Positions 21,146-33,920 of a DNA stretch of 64,000 bases are shown here, one piece after another; the stretch's first letter is position 1, and every line of letters starts with the position of its first letter. Position numbers and translations under genes: made by a program. Source of the DNA: Anticarsia gemmatalis. Its lineage: Eukaryota; Arthropoda; Insecta; Lepidoptera; Erebidae. The notes beneath the pieces are model-generated. The model was given only the letters and a program-made list of their open reading frames with translations. It did not search any database and was not told the origin of the DNA. The stretch is taken from the NCBI RefSeq assembly GCF_050436995.1, contig NC_134751.1, positions 9,052,001 through 9,116,000 of the forward strand. Reading direction: 5' to 3'.

Positions 21146-24100
21146 CTAAGGTCGGTTGTATGGCCACGTGTGACGTATGCTGGCGATTCGATGAGGCTTC
21201 AAATTGTTCTTGACCCTGAGTTCTTGGTTTGCCAGTAATGATTCGATGTGGGGAATATCGTGGAAGTAGAGAAGGCCGTGACCACTCGCCCTTTTAACCG
21301 CCGCTACTGCTTCAGATCCCTCTAGTAAGTATGGGTCCAGGGATTGGGCTTCTGTAAAGATAAATTGGTTTTATACAGGGTGTCCCAAAACTCAACGATA
21401 ATCCGAGACAGGATGAAAGGCCAAGTCATACCGGCTATAGGAAAAATAAAAAAAAAATTCCATATCACTTAGTTCAGCAATAATAGACACTTTTCAAAAA
21501 AGTTGAAATTCCACACCCTTGGTCGCATTTTCAAGTCCTGTGATCACCAATGTCACAATTTCGCTGTGCTTTTTTTAATTTCGTGATCGTAATTAAATAT
21601 GCTATTAATCGTATAACAAATTAATGCACAAAACATTGTTAATTTAATAAAAAAAGTTAAGTTTTAGTGAGTCATCTTTCTCAAAAATATCTTTAGTCAA
21701 CTTTAACGCTTCATACTGAAAAAAAAATGTACTACACTACCCTTGGCAAGTTATTTCAAAAGTTGGCGCATTTAATCAAGATTTCAAAATAGTATAACAC
21801 TTGCCACTTTTCTTGCCATTAAAAATGTTATTTTTATTTGAACGAAGAGTATCCTCGCAAATGGATCGGACGCAGTTGTACAATTTTATGGCCTCCTCGT
21901 TCTCGCGATCTAAATACAGTAGATATTTTTTACTGGGAATGCATAAAAGAAAAAGTTTATTCGAAATCAATACAAAATCTGTCAGAACTTAGCCAGAAAA
22001 TTGACACAGCGTCAGAGGAAATAAATGCAAGGAATTTTGATTGACTGGTGCAAAGGTCTTTTGTAAGGCGTTGCAGAGCCTGAATTCATGCTAGAGGAAA
22101 ACAATTCGGAATTATTTTAGTTTAAGGAGAATAATTAAATAAGATCGCTGGTTCGTTCATTGTTTTTTTTTATTATTATAACCTATTATGTTTATTACAT
22201 TAAATATTTGTTATGGACTGACTCAATTACCTCTTTACTAACAATAATTGCTTTCCTCTGGCACGAATACAGGCTCTGCAACGGCGTACAAAAGATTTTT
22301 TCACCAGTCAAGCAAAATTCCTTGCATTTATTTCTTCTGACGCTGTGTCAATTTTCTGGCGAAGTACTGATAGATTTTGTATTGATTTTGAATAAACTTT
22401 TTCTTTTATGCATTCCCAGTAAAAAATATCTACTAGACTTAGATCGGCGGAACGAGGATGCCATAAAATTGTACCACTGCGTCCGATCCATCTGCGAGGA
22501 TACTCTTCGTTCAAATAAAAATAACATTTTTAATGGCAAGAAAAGTGGCAAGTGTTATACCATTTTTAAATCTTGATTAAATGCGCCAACTTTTGAAATA
22601 ACTTGCCAAGGGTAGAGTAGTACATTTTTTTTTCAGTATGAAGCGTCAAAGTTGACTAACGATATTTTTGAGAAAGATGACTCACTAAAACTTAACTTTT
22701 TTTATTAAATTAACAATGTTTTGTGCATTAATTTGTTATACGATTAATAGCATATTTAATTAAGATCACGAAATTAAAAAAAGCACAGCGAAATTGTGAC
22801 ATTGGTGATCACAGGACTGGAAAATGCGACCAAGGGTGTGGAATTTCAACTTTTTTGAAAAGTGTCTATTATTGCTGAACTAAGTGATATGGAATTTTTT
22901 TTTTATTTTTCCTATAGCCGGTATGTCTTGGCCTTTCATCCTGTCTCGGATTATCGTTGAGTTTTGGGACACCCTGTATATTTCTGGGCTTAGTGCGATA
23001 AAGAAAAGTAAAGGTCAGTATATGGAAATCGATATTAGTTATGATTATTGTTATTGGCATATAATAGGTTCTAAGGCGTTTCAGAATTGGCCATAGTTAA
23101 ACGGAAAGGATCCAACCCACACTATTAAAACACTCCTTGAGGTTAAAATTTTAATATCACGAAAACAATCCAAGTAAAATTCAAACCCGCCATGAAGTTA
23201 TAGTCCTGAGTTAGTCCCCAAAATTAAAGTGGAGAATCAATGACGGAATACGATCTGAACTTTAAAGTTAAATATCTCGAAACTACGTCTGTGTGGGTTG
23301 GATCGTTTCCGTTTAACTATGGCCAATTATGAGTCGATTAATTTAGATTTCAGAGTTACATATGGGGAGTTATTAAACCGATTCATTCCGAGTTTAAGTG
23401 TAAAGGTTTATTGATCATGATATGTAACTAAATTATGATTAATAATGATGAAATTACGTGGTATATGATTTAATCCTGCTTGATTCATAATAAGGTTTAC
23501 CTGACAATACCTCACTGCGACGGTGGCCGGTAGCTGCGAATTGTGGAGCGTTGAATGACGGTAACAGGAGACCTTCGGGCCACAGGGATTCAGGATCTGG
23601 CGAGTCTACCTTGTAAGGTGATGGCGGCAACAATGGTATAGCAACATCTGTAAATGAAGATTTGTTAACGGTACTTATGTTTTGTATTACGCAACAAGTT
23701 GACATGACATGACTTGCGAAGAAGTTAACATTTGTCAGTAATTTACTAGAGCAGTTAGGGAGCTTGAGTGGATTAAATAGGTACGTCCACTTATCCAGAG
23801 CATTTGTACTAGCAAATCGAAATGTCCCGTAAGCAAATCGAACTCTCCCCATCTAGCCGCAGTGGTAACAAACGTGTAGTTAACTGGTCATTTGTTTTAT
23901 AGGTTTGTGCAATGCCAGTTTGCTTACCCATATAATTGTTGTACTGCCACGGTGCCACATTTAGCGTGTTGTCTCGAGAGCCGACGTCTTCGTTAGTGAA
24001 TGGGATAGCTGGTTTGACTCGCGGGTATCCTCGACCTTGCGGTGGAACTGCAATAAAAGGATGGTTTTCAATTTCAGTTTTAGTTTCGCTAAGTTTTAAG

Positions 24101-24552
24101 CGTTCACTCTGTATCCACACGTTTCGGTCAATCACGAAGTACCTGCCAGTTATCAGCTGTTTAGTTTTCCCAAAACAGTGAATAAGTATATATTTTACCT
24201 AGGTACTTACTATTAGTCACTATAAAATAAAGTTCGTGGTAGGCTTATCCTGTAATTGCAAGATTTATTTATTTTTGCTACCTACTTAGCAATGAGATAG
24301 AGATGTGTAGAAAAATACTTTATTTATACTATATTAATACTCACTAGGTAAACTTCTAAAAGAAGACTGTCGATTGTAGTTTCTTGAGTTCAGCAATGGC
24401 AGCGGGTCACCGACCCCGTGCGTGAAGCTACGCGCCGGTGTATTAATGCTGACGTGAGATGCGAACTGTGTCCCGGCATACACTTGCGTCGCCAACTGCA
24501 TCACGAACAGCAACAAGCTGACTGCACTCTTCAATGTCTTGGTTGCGACCAT
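21146..24552 (-). CDS. Secreted protein of unknown function, four exons
   Basis: Exons 24552-24345, 24047-23928, 23647-23501 and 21351-21146, all joined at phase 1, give 226 residues. The N-terminus is a signal peptide (cleavage probably after QVYA, residue 26). The mature chain is proline-rich (LPIPPQGRGYPRVKPAIPF, IPLLPPSPYKVDSPDPES) with no cysteine. The last exon is more folded-looking (EAVAAVKRASGHGLLYFHDI) and ends HTWPYNRP. A GHRRS dibasic site could allow processing, but no repeated peptide or amidation signal supports a neuropeptide precursor. Symmetric phase-1 exons are typical of secreted proteins. Intron 3 (2149 bp) carries the fold-back element at 21372-22980. I do not recognise the family. 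Exon 2 start was chosen over longer options because only that acceptor keeps phase. Confidence 0.75.
21372..22980. mobile_element. Fold-back transposon: two 735-bp inverted arms with DDE transposase remnants
   Basis: Ends read TATACAGGGTGTCCC at 21372 and its complement at 22980. The arms 21372-22106 and 22246-22980 are inverted copies of equal length around a 139-bp spacer. Each arm carries the same transposase C-terminal piece (plus strand from about 21838, minus strand from about 22514), with WIGR, WPPRSRDLN or close variants, and WECIKEKVY. This pattern belongs to an IS630/Tc1/mariner-type DDE transposase, without its N-terminal or first catalytic parts. A TA duplication is likely. It lies in intron 3 of the secreted gene. 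Confidence 0.85.
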
Positions 24553-25400
24553 CTGAAATCATTTTCTTTTTCTTAACGTACTGTGTTGTTTTATTTTTTG
24601 TCGCGTGCAATATTAAAGGTTTTGTTAGGGGCAGCTGAAAATCAGTGCTGCCCTTTGTTGCACATAAATGTACTGATTAGTTATTAAGTTCTGTATTTGT
24701 GATGTTTCTTTATGTGTAATAAAAATAAATGGTTAAAATATGGTTTTAAAGAAGTAGGCTTTATTAACGTGTTCATGTGTTCATTTGTCTTCTCACCATT
24801 CTTGTAGGAAATTAATTATGTCTATGGTGTTGTTCTCGATTCTGTCTATCTAAAAATCATAATCTGGACATAAATATAAAAAGGTACATTGGAATACCTG
24901 TGTTCGCGTATTCTATTATGTACCTAATAATCATGCAGCGCGAGTGTCTAAAAGTAATGATACGTACCAACAACCTGAGTTATAACTTTCCATAGCTCTA
25001 CATTATGAAAATGAAACTGTATCCGCGTATCACTGGACTTATTGTCTTATGAAGGAAGGTATATCCAAATCACAGTAATTATTTACTTAGGTACAGTGTT
25101 GCTTGAAGGTACTAAAAATAACTTTTAAAGGAAAAATACTTGTTACGGATTACTTGTAAAAATACGATAAGGTCGAACAATTTTATGCTCGAAGAAAAGG
25201 TTACGAATGTGGTAGCCAGAAAATCGAAGTTATGTAAACCCTTTCATGGGTTATTAACGTTATATCCGTTTAATTATATACTACCATGCCACGGACACCT
25301 GCTTATATGCATTATTTTTATATAGGTATTAACATCAACCTTCCCATACATACTGATCCTGAAGGACTCTACGTTGGCATTTTGGCGTTGCTTTGACTTA
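24553..25400. other. Upstream region of the secreted-protein gene
   Basis: AT-rich sequence without coding potential. It should contain the promoter or a 5' UTR intron of the minus-strand gene. No TATA box or known factor site stands out. Confidence 0.4.
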
Positions 25401-25560
25401 CTCCGCGGCACAATGGTTTAGATGGTCGGCTCGGTACTACCAGTGCAGGGAGGTCGTGGGTTCAATTCCCACATTAAATATATATTTGTGCGATACACAA
25501 ACAGTTTTTTCGGGTCTGGTTATACTTTGTGTCCGTTGTTTGTATGTTTGTAAAAAGGCG
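25401..25560 (+). mobile_element. tRNA-derived SINE
   Basis: A pol III A box (TGGTTTAGATGG, 25414-25425) and B box (GGTTCAATTCC, 25459-25469) have tRNA spacing, then a non-tRNA body (TTTGTGCGATACACAAAC onward) typical of lepidopteran SINEs. No 3' acceptor-stem complement follows the B-box arm, so it is not a working tRNA gene. End points are approximate because I see no clear target duplication. Confidence 0.75.
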
Positions 25561-28424
25561 TTCGTAGGTAAACTTAGTACCTAAGATGTAACTAAGTAAT
25601 TGGATAAATTATAACTTAATATGCAGAATGACATGATCAAATCAGATAAGTGGCAGCCTACTACCTAGGCGTTAAATTACAATTCTCATTTAATATACAA
25701 ATAACCAGACATTGAAATGCAAATTAGATACTTAAATGTCTAATGTTCAATTTACGTTAAGACTACATAGGTATTTCATTTTATTCCTATGTATTTTATG
25801 TCAATTAATGAAGATTGATCACTTGAAATAAGTATCTGAGATAAATAAGGCTTTCAAAAAGCTAGATAAATAAAAATGCACGACACAATTGTGACAATTC
25901 TTAAAGTTTAAGTTTTGGTTAAACCCAAAATCGCACTGTGTGTTATAGGTTCACAATCTGTAATAGGTTTTAGAAAAACTCTTAATTAATTTATTTTGTG
26001 GTGCTGTTTAGGACTCGTAGGATTATTAGATTTATTTTACCAACCAATGTAGATAAGTCTAGCTATAGATATAACACATTTAATTTTAAATGGTTATTAG
26101 AATTTCATCTGAAGGGACTAATAGTAATTTCGATTAAGTATATTAACTTACGCATTCAGTAGTAAACCGAACCATTAAAGATTCCAGTAAACTTTATGCT
26201 CAAGTTATTTTTAGGTCGTCATTTGATATCTAATGTTTGCTGTCTTTACCCTTGATTACATCACACATCTCACAAGTGTTGTGCTATGACATAATGTTCG
26301 TAGCTATTGCAAGTAAATGAACTGTATTTACATATTCCTATAAAGACGACGTTTACTGTAGAACGAAACTACCTAAGTACTTACTTACCGTCCTGTTTGA
26401 GAATACTACCATTTAGTACTACTTAACTGTCTAACTAATAAACGTCGTGTAAGTTCTGATTAAGTTTTATAGTGTTTTAGTCACATCGTCAATTTTGAAA
26501 CTGTTAATGAGTTTAAAAGACGAAAAACTGTACAACTAATGACAAGTTACACGACGACTAGTATAACATAAGTAAGTACCTAGTTCGCTAGAAATTCAGA
26601 TAAAGAAATGTACTTAGATACAATCTACCTAATCGTCGATTGTTTGAACTTTGCGTTATCAGATTTTTCTCATCATAGTAATTAGGTAACTATGTTTTCT
26701 AAAGGAAACTCAGGAATTTAAAGAGATTTTTATTAAACCGAACCTCCGTATCTTTCCTACTTTTACAGTCTTCTGGAGGGCAATGCAGGAATTTGAATAA
26801 TAGCTGGCAGTATATTGAACAGTACGGTCATTCGCAATTTTTTTGGTAAAATAAGTTTATCAGGCTTATTCATTAGTAGTTACACTTGACTTGTTACGTA
26901 TATAAACATATATGTTCCTACCTAACCATTATGAATTAACTCATATTTTTTCTACAATTAATTAAACTCAGTAAGAACATGACTTGCGTCACGACGTCCC
27001 AAAGGTAACATTTTTTATCTACCACCATAAGAAAACCAAAAAAATATTTTAATAGATGGCTGCTTACGTTAATGTATAGTTTTGTTGTGATGAGTGCCAA
27101 CAATGGTATATAGTAAAATTTAGATTACCGTCGGTCCATTTAGACGTACAGCGGCGTGAGAGCACGCGGGCGCTGTTGCGACACAATCATTGTCGTCTGA
27201 ATTGGACCTGCTGCATTGCGGTGGCGAAATTACTCTCGCGAACATTTCATCTGCTTTGGGAATCTGCTTGGTCTAGGTTATCAGGTGTAGTTCGTTTCTA
27301 ATACGATGAATCTGTCAAGGTTTGGTATTTGTTGTTTACGGCAAAACTTGTTGGAGAGAGTACTAACAGTTATGGAGACGAAATGTCTACAATTTTCGAG
27401 CTGACTCGCTGATCGCGCATCAATAACTTTATTGCGAACAATGTTCCAATTTTTACGAATACAATAGCATGTATTATGTCGAAACTGGCTTATTATCGGC
27501 CGTGACCTTACGTGATAACAAATAGATCTGTCTACGATGCAGACGAACCGACTAATCGAGTCATATGATGAGAGCATTAGTACAAGGTGAGACGGAATCA
27601 TTATTACGAGTATTGTAAAACAAAACGTAACGCGGATGTCGGATACACACAATTTTATAATGAAAAAAAGTTATTGGGTACTACTTATCTAATTAAGGAT
27701 GTGTTCTTGTCAATCAAAAGCTCTTTTAATAAACAGCTAGTAAAAACTACGTCCTCTTTTAGATCCGTCAAAAAAAGATTCTAATTCGATGATTGCTGTA
27801 AATAAAAAATGGTTGAAATGTTATTTCTTCCACTGTTTATTTTGGTTTTTTGATAATAAATTGATGTCATCTGGTTTTTAAAAGCTCTCAATCTTAATTG
27901 CAACCAAGGTTGTGTTATTTTTATATAAATATTTGTGTCAATACATTTTGTGTACAAAGTATCATTATATTTAAACAGGGTTTTTGTAAACAAATACTTA
28001 ATTATTGGTTATAAAAGCATTGTTCAATTCGAAGATTAGCTTCGGTGTAACGAACAATCAATCTATCAGTTGTCAAAGGTAGCTCGAAGAACCGATTTTA
28101 AAACGTGACTTTAGACAAAGCGGGTCCTAATTATCGATTCAGCGGTCCATTTACTATCGAGTTACAAAATTTCGTACTCGATAGTGAGAACTAATAAAGT
28201 ATCATCTCGGTATTAAGTCGCTTGGTTTATGTTCAATGTGGAGCGGGTACCTACCAAGAATTTGTCACGAGCTTTACATCTGTATACTGGAGAACAATCA
28301 CGAAATCGAATCACGTGGCTTTTCTAGTATAATAAATTCTAAACCTTTGTTAAGGTTGTTGCATTTCGTTGGGTATAGTATTCTTCGTTTTTAGGCTATT
28401 GATCCAAAGGTTAAAAACTGGACC

Positions 28425-28525
28425 CTATTACTGAAAGTTCGCTGTCTGTCTGTTGGTCTGTCACAAGGCTGTATCTCATGAACTGTGATAGTTAGACGGT
28501 TGAAATTTTCACAGATTATGTATTC
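28425..28525 (+). repeat. Fragment of an interspersed insect repeat
   Basis: The block from GCTGTCTGTCTG through CTGTATCTCATGAACTGTG to GAAATTTTCACAGATTATG is a very common dispersed sequence in lepidopteran and other insect genomes. I recognise it from general familiarity; the family name and true ends are not certain. Confidence 0.5.
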
Positions 28526-31040
28526 GTGTGTGTTTTTACGAGTCTCGTATTGTTTCATTTTTACACTTAAATACCTATATAAACATTGTGTGTCAATTTT
28601 GTACTAAGATCAAGTCAATCATGAAAACTACTAATACGAAACACCAATTTAAACCATAATTTGAATTAAAATTCTCTCCATGTGGGAGTCAAACCTACGG
28701 CAGTACATGCAATGGTAATAGCAATAGAACCATAGCACGTGTTGACAATTTATATCTGATTTGTTTAAAGTTTTATAGGCTAAAATGCCCATATATGGGC
28801 AAGTCACGTAATTTTGTAGATCATCACTTTACCTGCGCAGACGCAACTATCTGTAATCTTGTACTTTTTGTATAACGTATGTAGTGGTACGTATGTAGTC
28901 ATATTGTCTGTGCAAATTATGAGAGGAAGGTGACTCATGCTTGTGTTATGATTAATGCGAAAATGTGTGAAGATTTTTTCAAGGGCATGCGTAAATTATT
29001 GAAATAAGAAAAATCGGTTTGTAAATTGACTATTGAGTCATAGTTTTGTGGAAATTCGAGAACGGAATCAATTTTATAGTTATTATTTTTTTAAGATAGT
29101 TTAGTGAGTCTCTGACTGGCTGGACACAAATAAAAAAAAAAAAATCGTGTACATCATTACTTTGTGGAAATTTTAAAACAAATATACATCGATAAATCTT
29201 TACGAACCTCTTTTTGTTTAACAGTAGTCGGATTAGTAGGATCACTCTACGTTTAACGTTTAGGCAATGAGTTATTGCCGCATAAACTAGAATACTTCCT
29301 AGAAAGGGTATTATGATGAAATGTTTTAACTCAGTGTTTACCTATTACCCATGTTTTCAATCATTTCTAACAAGCCTTACATCGGTAACTCTACTATTTC
29401 CTAATAACTTAGTTATGAATTATACTATATAAATTTATCTAACTTTTATTGACGAAATATTAAGTATTTAACTATTTTATTTTGTTTATACTTGTATCTT
29501 ATGGGGATTGCACGAAGATAGTGGAAAAAAATTGTATCAGTTGAATTTTATGTCGCGGAAAAAAAACCTAACGCGTTTATGTCTTTTGGCGGAAATAACC
29601 TGACAAAGATTTTTCAGTATATCTGACAACTGTACCATAAAAACTGACACGTAAATGTCTCTATTGCTATTTTTGTACAGTAAAGATTAGTAACGTCTAA
29701 ACTGCGGTCATGACTACAATGTTTTTTGTGCACAATACAAGCGTGAACTTGACATACCGTGATTTTAACATTCTATACGGGTATCTTTTATCTCAACAAT
29801 ATACTTATTTTTTGTTTTGACTGAGGAATTGTACCAATTTGCTTTGAATGCAAAATAAACTAGAATACCATTGCAGAAATAGGTAGCCAATATTTCTAGG
29901 TAAGACCCGAAATTCAATCCGACTTGGTTAGATTTACTTCCAACAGTTTTAGTAAACTCTGAACCATGCAGTTGAAATAGGATAATAAAATAAAACAAAA
30001 AATCTTTAAGAATTTTTCTTCTACATGAAAATGGTAAAACTTTACTTATGACTTGTGGGCAAAAGGTTCAATAAAATCCTACTTAAAAAGAACATATTTA
30101 GGTTAACACGCAAAACATGTTTATCCACTGTTTTCTCACAAACTTGTGAATGCAAGCGGCTACAGTATTATACAAGTTAACAATGTGTGGACGAATGCAG
30201 CCCATAGAAGGGATAGAGAGAGTGGCAAATTGCTTTTGAATGGCTGAACCAAGATGATGATCTAATAGATGCGACCAGTTTATTAGTAAGACAAACATGT
30301 ATTTGTACGAAGAATTTATTGGTTAATGAGCACGGTGGTAGGCTTTTGTCAGGCTTTATACGGCAGGTGTTTACGTTTCCGTATTTTATCGAGCTTCCTG
30401 TTCCAGTTTTGTATGCATGAAATAGTTTAGTTAACGAAGAAATTTGTATCAGATTACGGATGACCTTTTCTATTGGTAAGTCTTTGGAAACAAAAAAAAT
30501 ACTTTGAACGTTTAAACAAATGTTATTTCTTCCTTTAATAAATCTCAGCTTTATTTCTCAAATAGGTATATTTAATTATCAATCAATTGTATTGAAATCA
30601 ATTATATTATGGTATTAATGGATGACTAATAAACGAATAGGCAAATGAGTACCTATGCTAATTAATTTTCCACATCATTTCAAATATTCATTATAAGTTT
30701 GTTAAATTTCCCAAAGTTTCCCATTTTAATATTTTACTAAGAAAGCATATTCCCAAAATTACTTTTACATTAAAATCTCATTTGTTCCTAAATGTTTAAC
30801 CTATTAAATTGCTATTTATTTCAAAGAAAGATGTTAACCTCACAACAGGTTGGCAGACAGATGGCGGCTTTTGTCAAAAATCGACCTGTTCAAGACAAGC
30901 TGATTCTTTTATGGACTGCCTTTATTGTATGCTATTCAGTTTATTTCAGTTAAAGCACAACGTTACCATATTTGGATGTAAATACAATGTTAGTGTCGAG
31001 AAAAAATTGTGTTACAATTGAATTTTTTGTAAGTCAGTTA

Positions 31041-31078
31041 ATATAAAGCTTAAATATATTTATATTTAAGCTTTATAT
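31041..31078. repeat. Perfect AT-rich palindrome
   Basis: Arm ATATAAAGCTTAAATA (31041-31056) pairs exactly with 31063-31078 across a 6-nt loop whose ends also pair. It could form a cruciform; no gene is adjacent. Confidence 0.7.
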
Positions 31079-33864
31079 AAGATATAGAATCATCGATGTA
31101 TTTGATTTAATGAATTGGCCTTAGCTGGGAACGCCATTTCTGAATACAGTACGTATTCAGAAAACATTGTCTTGGTCTGCTGCAGTCTTAAACCCGAAAC
31201 TATACCAAAATCACATGAGGAGGCTGATTGGCCTTCAAGTCTGGTTCTGCTTTGCATCCCTTATTTGTATATTGGTTCTAACTTCCGTTACACAAAATTC
31301 ACTTTGAATATAAGGGTAAGTCATCAATGTCTGTGAGGAAATACAATTATCTAGCCACCCCTCAGCATACCTAATCAACATATCTCCCTAAATGTTGTGT
31401 CAGTGAAATAAAATAAAAGTAAAGGTACTTACTAAATGCACTAAGATGATAATTTCGTCTTTGCACATAACTTCTTTTGTAATCCTAACTCCGCGGTTTA
31501 TCTCAATAACTTGCTTATCGAGTTCCTAACTGTGACCCTGCTGACATCCTGTCAATCAGTGGATTCCTAACAAGATATTATATTTTATGGAGGTGTCCTA
31601 AGTTTTGATGACTAACAAATAAGTATCGTAACGACCCATGGTTATAATACAGGCACTTATACGCCAAAATAAATTTATTGCACACTTAAATAATATCTTA
31701 ACTTTTCATATTAATGCAAAGGTATTCTTTCTAAAAAATAAATAAAAAGACAATCAAATATTCTGAATCTTCCGAAAGATTTTTCTTATGTAATCAAAAA
31801 GCTGTCGTGATTAGGATCCAATAACTTCAAATATATGTAATTACGATCTAATAACATATATTGCTAGTCGTAAAGCATTAATGATTTGTAAATACTACAT
31901 AATATTTATCAAAACGTGAGTCTTTGATTAACAAAAATAGTTCTGTGATCTGGAAATCATCCTCACGTCTGACCTTCGCGTAATAGGAGCTCGAATTTAC
32001 AAGACCTTACCAAGGTGAAGGTTTCGCCCGCAATAAAATCTCTCATGTCATTCCAACGTCATATTTGGTATCAAAAACCATCATCGTCCACTTATTAGCT
32101 GTTAATTAAACAGTTATTTAAAGAATATTTCACATGTAATGATATCTTACACAAAGAGTTCCGATTTGTAATTAACCAAGTAAAAAATACCGCCAAAGAT
32201 GATCAATAACCCGTAATTACTCTGAACATAAATAGTTGCTCCAACTATAATTATTTGAGAATTCTAATTATGGAGCGTTGTAATTGTTCTAATTACCCTT
32301 GAAAATAAACTAGTGTCGAAGTCAATGTTATATTCCTTCTTCATCTTTTTAGACGTCTACCCACACACTACCATAGACGATTTTAGACATTTACTTAGTT
32401 ATAGTCGCTAATAGTGTTAAACAATAGTTCCTTCCAGTGAAGGAATACAGATCCTAGTTAGAACACGTATAATAAATTTTACAGATACAATATTGGTACT
32501 GGGTAAACACAAGTAAAGCATACGAGTACATTTATCGTGAAAAGCTAATTTATTGATAGGCACGTGAGGACTAAATTGGGATTTTATAGACTGAATTTGT
32601 GTTAGATTCTGTATAGATGAAAGGAAAACCTTGGAAACAATTAAATAATAGAGTATTGCTTAGATAGTCTTGTGTCCATTTGTCTATTTGCCTTTCCCAT
32701 TAGCATCGTCTAGTATAGTCTCAGCAGTGCATTACTGCAATCTTACTGTGGCACAAAAAAATAATAAACCAATTGGCTAACAAGTGGATAAGCTTTGAGC
32801 CGTGGATGAAATGCGCTTATTTAAGGCATTGGAATGGAGAGCTGTAGCGAAATTTTACAGGCGGTACTTACTAACGAGTATCAAGAGCTTAGCTTTGAAA
32901 ATGTACTAAAATTCGTTCTTAAGGTATCCGCTAGGGGCGCTGATCAGGTTTTCATACAAGATTTGTCTATAACTATTCGGTTGTTGATAGTTGATTGTAG
33001 TAGAGAATCGCGCTAAAGCTAAATATTTTACGTATAAAATAAACTGAACTGCATTATAGAAAACCCTGGATTAATAGATTTGTTATTGACAGTACACGTT
33101 TCAAATGTAATCATAATCATGCTTCCATGGACACGCTTACCGTCACGACTTGATATCTGATACACTTAGTTTCATTAGGAAATAGCTTCTTATACTAGTT
33201 ACAATTCGAACGTATGCAATGATATTGAACTTAGCCCACATTTACGTTTTTATGTACCTACTCTTGACTTATAGTGACGGTAGGCACAATATTCCCTAGA
33301 AATCTTGGGTACGGAGACGAAATTAAAATCAAAATTTAGATACCTTCTATTTCCTGCCAGTTAACGGATATTCACGTAAATATAATGTAATCATAGTACT
33401 TATGCACTTAAGCCTATGTTTATGCATAGTGCGTGGCACATTTAGTTCCTTATGGACTACTTCTTCTACTCTGCTCTACCTTCTTTGAATCTTAAACAGT
33501 ATAAAAAACTAAACATCTTGGAAAATACGAGTATATCGATTAATGAATAAGTGCTTCATCGCTATTTACGTATCAACAAGTTATTGTAAGTGTACTTTAC
33601 CTATTATTGTAAAATGTAACATACCTATCTTGAAACTTTAATTAGATTTTTTTTTATATATAACTTGGCGTGCCTACTTCATTTATCTAACTTGACAAAT
33701 AATATTAAGTTATTGTTCTGTTATTGGGTTTCCAATACACCTTCACTTCCTATTATTAGATACATTTCTCAAGTTTTCATGCCGTTAAACAAGAAACCTA
33801 AGGCTCTACTTATTTTCGAACGACGCTCGCAGTAGCTATTTAGCCGCAGGCTGCTCACGAATGC

Positions 33865-33920
33865 GAATGCATATTCATTGCTCATAAATATAGGATGTTA
33901 CGAGCAATGAACATGCATTC
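33865..33920. repeat. 19-bp inverted repeat with an 18-nt loop
   Basis: GAATGCATATTCATTGCTC at 33865-33883 is complementary to 33902-33920 with one mismatch. The shape is short for a pre-miRNA and the stem does not continue outward. Confidence 0.6.

Noticed and set aside
22160..22576. 138-codon frame running through the fold-back spacer and right arm
   Set aside because: It is antisense to the transposase remnant in that arm and arises from the palindrome; not a gene.
25401..25475. Possible tRNA gene
   Set aside because: Has A and B boxes but no matching acceptor stem, and is followed by a SINE body.
27281..27652. 123-codon minus-strand open frame in the gene desert
   Set aside because: No family features, no signal peptide or domain pattern and no splice context; composition looks like chance.
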